A stretch of DNA of 64,000 bases from Arachis hypogaea (Eukaryota; Streptophyta; Magnoliopsida; Fabales; Fabaceae), in the NCBI RefSeq assembly GCF_003086295.3, contig NC_092052.1, forward strand, positions 28,681,427 through 28,745,426, in the 5' to 3' direction. Shown one piece after another: positions 56,461-64,000 of the stretch (the stretch's first letter is position 1; each line of letters starts with the position of its first letter). Under the pieces are notes generated by a model that saw only the letters and a list, made by a program, of their open reading frames with translations, was not told where the DNA came from and searched no databases. Both the position numbers and the translations under genes were made by a program.

Positions 56461-58091
56461 TGAACGTTGTGGTAGGCTTAGAGAATGAGGGTTGAATCTA
56501 TGCCTTTCTTTTATGTTACTGAACTGACCCTTTAATACAATATTTGAATTCTGATTATGTTTGAACTAAGCAGCGGAAATTTTTGAGACAATTTATTTTT
56601 GTCTCATGAATATTAGAAAACAGAACAGTGCAAAGAAGAAAAAAGCTAATACCAGCATATATCCTTGTTCAGTTGCCTTGTGCTATGCAACCTACATCCA
56701 GTCTCCTCCACAACAATGGAGGAATTTCTACTATAGTTAACAGTATTACATACACCAATTCCACAGGATTGACACAATCTTTTTACACTCAAGTTCTAAC
56801 CTAACTTGACTTTAGCTATGCTAATACCTAACTATTCACTCTTAGTGCTAACCCAACTAAGAAAGGGATACCTTACATGTACAAGATACAAGACACATAC
56901 ATACCTAAAGAAATCTGAAAATAACTCTAGGCTTTTCTCTCAAGTGTATCACTCAGCCTCTTTCCACTCATGGCTTTTACTTGAGCTCTCTCAATATGCC
57001 TTTTCACACAAGAAATTATAGAAAGATAAACATTGAAAAGTAAAATACAATCTGCAAAACATGAAGGAGATTGACTCTACAACAGCCTCTTTGCTATGTG
57101 ATAAACCAGATTTGCAAGTCTCTGGTTCAGTCCTTCATACTGGCGAATGCTCCTTTTACTAGGAAACACTATCCAATTAGATGAACTTCTTCAAAGAACA
57201 TTTCTCAGAACAAAACCTCAATCCTCTGGTTATCTCTCCTTACCTTCTGAATGAACAGCAAGCTTCTTTTATCTCCTTGCATATTGCTTGGTTCTGCTTC
57301 CTATGTCAACTCCTTGAGCATTGTGCTTTACCAACCCACAAGCTCACTTTTCCCATTAATCCTCACAATGGAAACTTTGTTTCTAACTTTCCTATCTTGA
57401 CCGAAAGTCACATTATCACCAAAAAAAGATTTCTTCAATGGTAAACCTAGATCTTGACCATTGAAACACAACTTGGTCCCCAAGACATATTTTCAACCAT
57501 TGATGCACAGCAGTGAAGAACAAAAATCTTCTTTTCCATATAACTCAAAGTGGAGTGGCAGAACATTGAAAATGAAGAGAAGAAGATCTGATGCATGTAA
57601 AAGGAAATGGGTTACCTTTAACCTTTACCTAAGCTTGATTTGGTTTGAAATGGATTATTAGACTTCTGTCTTTCAAGCTTAGTCTTTCTCTTTCTTTCTT
57701 CTTTCATGACTAGCTTAGGAACTAAGCTCTCTTTCTTATTTTTTTTTGAGTTCTGTGATTTGACTGAGACAGAGAAAGAGAACGTTAGGTTGGTGAGAGC
57801 AAGTGAGAGGGAATTTGCTTGCTGAGTATCAAATCGGGCTTGGGTTAGATCACTTCACTTGGCCCGTTTTGATTTCTCATCTTTGTTTTCTTTTGGGCTT
57901 CGTTTGAGTTATCAATCCATCAACCTTGTTTCATTTTCCATTCTATTTGGGTTGCTAAATTGAATTTGGGCCTGCAACATTTAATTGATAATTAGCAATA
58001 TACAATTATTTATAATCAACACTAATTATTTATTTGCCCAAAAATAATATTTGTCATCACTAATTAATTTAGTTAATTTCTTAACTCAACA
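56461..58091 (-). repeat. 5' LTR of Sirevirus A
   Basis: TGAACGTTGTGG to CTCAACA, 1631 bp, followed by the TSD GACTA. The partner is 13469-15100. Confidence 0.93.
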
Positions 58092-58096
58092 GACTA

Positions 58097-59550
58097 ATTT
58101 TTTTCACATTCAAGCTTGCTTCAACTTTCTCAATGTACAGAAACACCAACTCTTGACAGAAAAAAAGAAAGAAAACAAACAATCAATGAATATATAAGAT
58201 TAAAATGATCATGTTTGACGAGATGCAAAGATATTGCATGCCTCAATTACAGAAACTTACTGCAAAGATAATGGAGTGAACGAATTTCTTAGAAGCAATG
58301 ATGACTCTCTTAGGGGTAATCTTCCAAACGTTATATAACTTATTCTAATTCTGGCAAAAAGCTGAGAATGCCACCCATTAGCAAATTGAAAATTGAACTA
58401 ACAGGAAGAAAGGAATGAAATTATTGTTTAGATGACATAATAGTACTTAACATTGACAATTGGAGACCTTGAAATCTTCCAAATAAAGCAGAGAAATTAG
58501 TGTTGATGATAACATTGAGAACAAGAATACTCATCTCAAAGATGAACCAAAATATGTGACTTCATTGTTAGCACTGATCCACCTATGCTTTCTAGTAACA
58601 TCAGCTACCTGTCCAACAATGTTGTAAAGAAAAGTTCTTAGGATGTAATATTCAATCTACTAAATCAAAACAATAAACAAGAATAACAAACAAAACTTCA
58701 TATATATACTATAACACTACAAGAACCTGAAAAGATCATAATATACTCAGGAAATTGAACTTGAACAGATCAAACAAAAAATTCATTACGATGAACTACT
58801 AAATTCATTGCTTGTAAATATATAGTGGCCAAATATATAGTATAGTTTCTGCCACTTGCAATATGACACAAAATAAGGAAAATGCTAATATCATCAGAGT
58901 CTAATCTATGCTATGATCAGATTTAATTTACAGGGAGCAAATAAGACACAGTATCATTTCACCGAACAAGAATTAATACAACGATTAAGAGAATAAACAA
59001 TTCATCAAACACTTGGAGTGCTTGCAAATTTGAAACAATGTTCATCAATTAAGAGATAATAAAACTCATTGAATGTTACATCATATAGCGAAGCATTCAG
59101 AATCTGAGAATGAAAAACAAAGAAAATAAATAAAAAAGAAAAAGAGAAAGAGAACTGAAAATTGAGGATAAGTGGAACGAAGAAGAGAATACAGAAGCAA
59201 GAGAATGCCGATGGAGAACACAAGAGTCATTGGCCGAGGAAGGGGTGCTTTCTCTTGGTCTCAGACGCTCGGGCATTGCGACAAGATCTAGAAATGTGTT
59301 GATAAAGGAGACATCTTGGCTCGATCTCAGTAGCTTTCTGGCAACAGCATAAAGGAGATGAACTTTAGTAGTGACGACGGCAGCAATGGCAGAAGAGGCA
59401 GCGGAGATGGTGGTGGAGATGGCTATTGCAATCTTAGGGTTTTAGCGAGCTCTCATCCTCTGTTTTTTATTTTCAAGTGTTCTCTTAAATTTTGAAAAGA
59501 GTTTTAATTATCTAGTAGTTTAAGTGGTAACAATGAGTTTTATTGTTAGT
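58097..59550 (-). other. Right half of the gene-capture segment
   Basis: It continues the host or transposon DNA of 10040-13468. On the minus strand there are short exon-like pieces (VTRKHRWISANNEVTYFGSS near 58560-58620; PKRVIIASKKFVHSIIF near 58270-58320, followed by GTAAG; LNASLYDVTFNEFYYLLIDE near 59040). A GC-richer 5'-end-like stretch with AAACCCTAAG lies at 59230-59450. None is identified. The direction matches the ATM- and FLX-like exons, so this may be the 5' part of one chimeric transcription unit. Confidence 0.4.
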
Positions 59551-59554
59551 TATC

Positions 59555-59660
59555 TTGTGGGAGTTTATCAAAATGTCACAGATAAAATATGTTATGGAGG
59601 TTTTTAAAAACTCTCACTAAAAAACACCCACAAATATATATATATATATATATATATGAA
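59555..59660. repeat. Right border: GGAGGTTTTTAAAA motifs and an AT-dinucleotide tract
   Basis: CTTGTGGGAGTTTATC, then TTATGGAGGTTTTTAAAAACTCTCAC, then a TA microsatellite at about 59633-59657. It mirrors the left array at 10085-10325 next to its own ATATATATAT. Confidence 0.5.
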
Positions 59661-59701
59661 GAAATGTGTTAAATGAGTTATGATTGAGTTTATTAGGTTT
59701 G

Positions 59702-61339
59702 TGATGAGCGGATAATTTATACGCTTTTAGGCATTGTTTTTAGTATGTTTTTAGTATATTTTAATTAGTTTTTATTATATTTTTATTAGTTTTTATTTAA
59801 AAATAATATTTCTGGACTTTACTATGAGTTTTTGTATTTTTCTGTGATTTCAAGTATTTTCTGATTGAAATTGAGGGACCTGAGCAAAAGCTGATTCAAA
59901 GGCTGAAAAAGGACTGCAGATGTTGTTGGATTCTGATCTCCCTGCACTCAAAGTGGATTTTCTGGAGCTACAGAAGCCCAATTGGCGCGCTCTTAATTGC
60001 ATTAAAAAGTAGATATCCTGGGCTTTCCAGAAATATATAATAGTCCATACTTTGCCCAAGATTTGATGGCCCAAACAGGCATTCCAAGTCAGCTCAAGAA
60101 TTTTGGCGTTTAACTCCAAAACTGGCACAAAAGCTGGAGTTAAACGCCCAAACTGGCACAAAAGCTGGCGTTTAACTCCAAAAAAGTCTCTACACATGGA
60201 AACTTCAATGCTCAGCCCAAGCACATACCAAGTGGGCCCGGAAGAAGATTTCTGCATTAATTACTGATTTCTGTAAACCCTAGGCTACTAGTTCTCTATA
60301 AATAGGACCTTATACTATTGTATTTTAATCTTTGATAAGTCTTATGCTATCTTAGACACATTTGGAGGCTGGCCATTCGGCCATGCCTACACCTTGTTCT
60401 TATGTATTTTCAACGGTGGAGTTTCTACACACCATAGATTAAGGTGTGGAGCTCTGCTGTTCTTCATGAATTAATACAAGTACTATTGTTTTTCTATTCA
60501 ACTCAAGTCTATTTCTTCTCCAAGATATTCATTCGTTCTTCAACTTGATGAATGTTATGATCCGTGACACTCATCATCATTCTCACCTATGAACATGTGC
60601 CTGACAACCACCTCTGTTCTACTAGCAATGGCTTGAATGCATATCTCTTGGGTTTCTGATCTAAGATTGGAACCTTCGTTGTATAGGCTAGAATTATTGG
60701 CAGCCATTCCTGAGATCCGGAACGTCTAAACCTTGTCTGTGGTATTCTGATTAGGATCTGGGAAGGGATGACTGTGACGAGCTTCAAACTCGCGATTATG
60801 GGGCGTGTGACAGACGCAAAAGGATCAATGGATCCTATTCCGACATGATCGAGAACTGACAGATGATTAGCCGTGCGGTGACAGCGCATTTGGAACGTTT
60901 TCACTGAGAGGACGGGAAGTAGCCATTGACAACGGTGATGCCCAACATAAAGCTTGCCATGGAAAGGAGTATGAATGATTGGAAGAAGGCAATAGGAAAG
61001 CAGAGGTTCAGGAGGAACAAAGCATCTTCATACGCTTATCTGAAATTCCAACCAAAGAATTACATAAGTATCTCTATCTTTATTTTATGATTTAATTATC
61101 ATTTAATTATCAATTCTCCATCACCATCTGAATTTGCCTGACTGAGATTTACATGGTGACCATAGCTTGCTTCAAGCCGACAGTCTCCGTGGGATCGACC
61201 CTTACTCACGTAAGGTTTATTACTTGGACGACCCAGTGCACTTGCTGGTTAGTTGTGCGGAATTGTAACAAAGTGTGATTCACGTTTGAGAGCACCAAGT
61301 CTTTGGCGCCATTGTTGATGATTACAATTTTGTGCACCA
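59702..61339 (+). repeat. 5' LTR of element F
   Basis: Begins TGATGAGCGG and ends GTGCACCA. It contains CTATAAATAGG at about 60295 (TATA box) and the poly(A)-like AATTAATACAAG region. The 3' end is duplicated: AGCACCAAGTCTTTGGCGCC at 61291 resembles GCACCAAGTTTTTGGCGCC at 61334. Confidence 0.78.
60105..60179 (+). repeat. Inverted GGCGTTTAACTCC motifs in the LTR of F
   Basis: GGCGTTTAACTCC at 60105-60117, its exact reverse complement GGAGTTAAACGCC at 60136-60148, and a third direct copy at 60167-60179, separated by AAAACTGGCACAAAAGCT. It could form a 13-bp stem with either partner. Confidence 0.8.
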
Positions 61340-61345
61340 AGTTTT

Positions 61346-61366
61346 TGGCGCCGTTGCCGGGGATTG
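61346..61366 (+). promoter_or_regulatory. Primer-binding site of element F
   Basis: TGGCGCCGTTGCCGGGGATTG, identical to that of N2. A partial second copy (TTGGCGCCATTG) lies upstream at about 61303. Confidence 0.85.
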
Positions 61367-62860
61367 TTCGAGTTTGGACAACTGACAGTTCATCTTGTTG
61401 CTTAGATTAGGTACTTTTCAGAATTTTTAAGAATGGATTCTAGAGTTTCAAGGTGATGTTCTTATCATCACAAAAGCTGATTGATTCTCATCAATTTAGC
61501 TGCTGAATGTAATGTCCTGCTGAAGCTTGGCCAAACATGTCTAATTTTTCTAGACTGAAGCTTTAGACTAACATTGCATGATTCCTGGAATTCTTATTAA
61601 AAATTTTGAATCTCTTTATTTTCTTTTCCATATAAGTTTTGAAAATCACAAAAAAAATTTATAAAACCATAAAAACCAAAAATATTTTATGTTTCTTGTT
61701 TGAGTCTAGTATCAATTTTTAAGTTTGGTGTCAATTGCATGTCTTTATTCTTCTTGCATTTTTTGAATATATGCATTATGTTCTTCAATAATCTTCAAGT
61801 TGTTCTTGATGATTTCAGTGCTCCGATCTTTAAATTCTCTTGTTTTGTGTGTTTTGTTGTTTCTCATATGCATTCTCAATTTGTTAGTGTCTCTTATATA
61901 AAAAATTTTTTAAGTTTGGTGTCTTGCATGCATTGTTTATTTGATCTTAGTTGTATTTTTATTGTTTCTCATCATTAAAAATTCAAAAATATTTTCAAAA
62001 CTATGTCTTTTCAAGTCAATAATACAGAGAATTGAAGATTCAGAACATTCAGTAGAGGAATCAGACAGAAAAACCTGGGCGTTCAAAACGCCTAGTGAAC
62101 AAGGAAAACTAGCGTTTAAATGCCAGCCAGGGTACCTGGCTAGGTGTTTAACGCCAGAAGGACACAAGAGGGAAGATTTTATTTTTAATTCAAATTTTTT
62201 TCAAATCTTCATAATTTTTCAAAATCAAATCTTTTTTAAATCATATATTTTCAATCATATCTTTTCAAAATCAATTTCTTTCCATTTTTTTTATTTTCGA
62301 AAATATTTGTTATAATTAAAGATTTACTTCAAAATTTTCAAGTTGTTACTTGCCTATTAAGAAAGGATCAAACTTTAAATTTTAGAATCATATCTTTTAA
62401 TTTCTTGTTAGTCAAGTAATCAACTTTAATTTTAAAAACTTTCTTTTTTTAATTGATTTTCAATCATATCTTCTCAATCATATCTTTTCAATCACATCTT
62501 TTTCAAAATTAATTTTCAATCATATCCTTTAATTTTTAATTTCAAAATCTTTTTCAAAAATCACTTTATTTCTTTCCCAATCTTAGTTTTTGAAAATCTC
62601 AATCAAACTTTCAAATTTCTTTTTAATTATTTTAAAATCTTTTACTTTATTTTCGAAAATTCTTCCCCTCTTCTCACATCCTTCTATTTAAAGGACTAAC
62701 ACTCTTCCTCAAGATGCAATTCGAACTCCCTCCTTCTTTATATGTTCGAATTCTCTTCTATCTACCTCCTCCTTCTATTCTTCTTTTCCTCTAACACTTC
62801 AAGGAATCTCTATACTGTGACATAGAGGATTCCCTACTTTTTTGTTCTCTTCTCTTTCAT
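61367..62860 (+). other. Leader of element F
   Basis: About 1.5 kb untranslated. TTAAGTTTGGTGTC occurs at about 61719 and 61911. At 62070-62160 there are palindromes GCGTTCAAAACGC and AGCCAGG-GTA-CCTGGCT. At 62230-62640 there is a low-complexity run of TTTTCAATCATATC units. No gene seen; the ORFs at 61700-61978 and 61941-62315 are AT-rich chance frames. Confidence 0.55.
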
Positions 62861-64000
62861 ATGAGTAGAAGCAAAGATAAAGGCATACTTGTTCAAGATG
62901 ATCCTGAACCTGAAAGGACCCTGAAGAGAAAGCTAAGAGAAGCTAAAGCACAATTCTCTTTAGAGGGCCTAATAGAGCTTTTCAAGGAAGAAGAAACCAT
63001 GGCAGCCGAAAACAACAATGCCAACAATGCAAGGAAGGTGCTTGGTGACTTTATTGCACCTACTCCCGACTTCTATGGGAGAAGCATCTCAATCCCTGCC
63101 ATTGGAGCAAACAACTTTGAGCTTAAGCCTCAATTAGTTTCTCTAATGCAACAGAATTGCAAGTTTCATGGACTTCCATTGGAAGATCCTCATCAGTTCT
63201 TAGCTGAATTCTTGCAAATCCGTGATACTGTCAAGACCAATGGGGTTGACCCTGAAGTCTACAGACTTATGCTTTTTCCTTTTGCTGTAAGAGACAGAGC
63301 TAGGACATGGTTGGATTCACAACCTAAAGAAAGCCTGAACTCTTGGGAAAAGCTAGTCAATGCCTTCTTGGCAAAGTTCTTTCCACCTCAAAAATTGAGC
63401 AAGCTTAGAGTGGAAGTCCAAACCTTCAGACAGAAGGAAGGTGAGTCCCTCTATGAAGCTTGGGAAAGATACATGCAATTGATCAGAAGGTGCCCTTCTG
63501 ACATGCTTTTAGAATGGAGTATCATAGGTATATTCTATGATGGTCAGTCTGAACTATCCAAGATGTCATTGGATAGCTCTGCTGGAGGATCTCTTCATCT
63601 GAAGAAGACGCCTGCAGAAGCTCAGGAACTCATTGAAATGGTTGCAAATAACCAATTCATGTACACTTCTGAAAGGAATCCTGTGAATAATGGGACTAAT
63701 CAGAAGAAAGGAGTTCTTGAGATTGATACTCTGAATGCCATATTGGCTCAGAATAAAATATTGACCCAACAATTCAATATGATCTCTCAGAGTCTGTCTG
63801 AAATGCAAGCAGCAACAGACAGTACTAAGGAAGCTTCCTCTGAAGAAGAAGCTTATGATCTTGAGAACCCAGCAATGGAAGAGGTGAATTACATGGGAGA
63901 ACCCTATGGAAACACCTATAATCCTTCATGGAAAAATCATCCAAATCTCTCATGGAAAGATCAACAGAGACCTCAACAAGGTTTCAACAACAATAATGGT
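62861..64000 (+). CDS. Gag of element F, open to the window end
   Basis: ATG at 62861, then 380 codons with no stop to the last base. It starts MSRSKDKGILVQDDPEPERT. The Gag domain has NNFELKPQLVSLMQQNCKFH, MLFPFAVRDRARTWLDSQPK and KFFPPQKLSKLRVEVQTFRQ. A helix with EIDTLNAILAQNKILTQQF and the linker EEVNYMGEPYGNTYNPSW follow, matching the layout of N1. The first start fits the position of the N1 start (before DPEPERT). Protease and pol should follow outside the window. Intact here, so possibly a young copy. Confidence 0.9.
   Translation, partial: MSRSKDKGILVQDDPEPERTLKRKLREAKAQFSLEGLIELFKEEETMAAENNNANNARKVLGDFIAPTPDFYGRSISIPAIGANNFELKPQLVSLMQQNCKFHGLPLEDPHQFLAEFLQIRDTVKTNGVDPEVYRLMLFPFAVRDRARTWLDSQPKESLNSWEKLVNAFLAKFFPPQKLSKLRVEVQTFRQKEGESLYEAWERYMQLIRRCPSDMLLEWSIIGIFYDGQSELSKMSLDSSAGGSLHLKKTPAEAQELIEMVANNQFMYTSERNPVNNGTNQKKGVLEIDTLNAILAQNKILTQQFNMISQSLSEMQAATDSTKEASSEEEAYDLENPAMEEVNYMGEPYGNTYNPSWKNHPNLSWKDQQRPQQGFNNNNG

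Larger units (their letters stand above)
13469..58091 (-). mobile_element. Sirevirus-type Ty1/copia retrotransposon (element A), carrying nested insertions
   Basis: Two LTRs of about 1.63 kb (13469-15100 and 56461-58091), both TG...CA, are flanked by the 5-bp TSD GACTA (13464-13468 and 58092-58096). The orientation is minus: a tRNA-Met-type primer site lies beside the right LTR and a polypurine tract beside the left one. Gag, protease, integrase, RT and RNase H follow in copia order, then an env-like ORF, which defines the Sirevirus (SIRE1/Maximus) lineage. Removing elements B and N1 leaves about 10.2 kb, a normal size. All its ORFs are damaged. Confidence 0.93.
10040..59660 (-). mobile_element. 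Probable gene-capturing DNA transposon, split by the Sirevirus
   Basis: After removing element A (13469-58091 plus one TSD), about 5 kb remains. It carries exon-like fragments of at least three unrelated host genes, all on the minus strand. Both borders hold GTGGAGGTTTTTAAA-type palindromes (10085-10320 and 59560-59630) next to AT-dinucleotide tracts. Several gene pieces in one orientation is typical of Helitrons and also occurs in Pack-MULEs and CACTA elements. I could not find defined termini or a TSD, so the class is open. Confidence 0.4.
59702..64000 (+). mobile_element. FIDEL/Athila-like Ty3-gypsy retrotransposon F (5' part, runs off the window)
   Basis: 5' LTR 59702-61339, primer site TGGCGCCGTTGCCGGGG from 61346, long leader, and gag from 61861+1000 onward (62861) open to the last base. 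The LTR start TGATGAGCGGATAATTTATA matches, from memory, the abundant peanut FIDEL family. Its Gag is clearly related to that of N1/N2, so F may represent an autonomous relative. The possible TSD GTTTG (59697-59701) cannot be checked because the right end is outside. Confidence 0.8.

Noticed and set aside
59430..59450. CCCTAAA-like telomere motif
   Set aside because: Only one copy (AAACCCTAAG), a common element of plant 5' UTRs, not an interstitial telomere array.

Overview
This is plant nuclear DNA made almost entirely of transposable elements. The AT-rich background, Sirevirus-type copia, Tat- and Athila-like gypsy elements, a CACTA element and an endogenous caulimovirid all say dicot. The LTR starting at 59702 and the short CGCG-rich arrays match, from memory, peanut (Arachis) repeats of the FIDEL group, so I infer a legume, probably Arachis. 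I see no intact host gene.

Layout. (1) 1-5280: a decayed endogenous pararetrovirus on the minus strand: small ORF, coat protein, protease-RT-RNase H, transactivator, then as-1-like promoter motifs at the left edge. It is broken mostly by single stops and one or two frameshifts. (2) 5281-10040: AT-rich DNA with a 1061-bp non-autonomous CACTA element (6749-7809, TSD TAT) and an old LTR-like remnant. (3) 10040-13468 and 58092-59660: two halves of one segment carrying exon fragments of several host genes (a membrane protein, an FLX-like protein, an ATM-like kinase), all on the minus strand and bordered by GTGGAGGTTT palindromes; probably a gene-capturing DNA transposon. (4) 13469-58091: a Sirevirus (element A, 1.63-kb LTRs, TSD GACTA) that split that segment. 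(5) 59702-64000: the 5' LTR, leader and an intact open gag of a FIDEL/Athila-like element (F) that runs off the right edge.

Element A is a nest with every level sealed by a matching 5-bp TSD. Into its env-like ORF went N1 (16855-25006, minus, TSD GTAGA). Into its integrase went a Tat-lineage element B (28179-54445, minus, TSD GTGTC). Into the antisense ORF of B went N2 (30993-46957, plus, TSD ACCAT). Into the gag of N2 went N3 (33235-41039, minus, TSD CTCAT). N1 and N2 are two copies of one non-autonomous family; without nested DNA both are about 8.15 kb. They encode Gag, an aspartic protease and an integrase-tail-like end, but no RT, RNase H or integrase core. N3 has a different single long ORF of unknown function.

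The most interesting signal is shared by N1, N2 and N3 although their proteins differ. Each has the same 3' module in the same order: the last stop codon; 42-50 nt later a hairpin with an AGRCAA loop; a CGCG-rich array; a second hairpin with an NGGA loop followed by a polypurine-like motif; about 1.1-1.4 kb later the same hairpin type again, 18-20 nt before the 3' LTR. The stems differ in sequence but stay paired, which suggests selected RNA structure, perhaps a cis signal that lets protein-poor elements be mobilised in trans.
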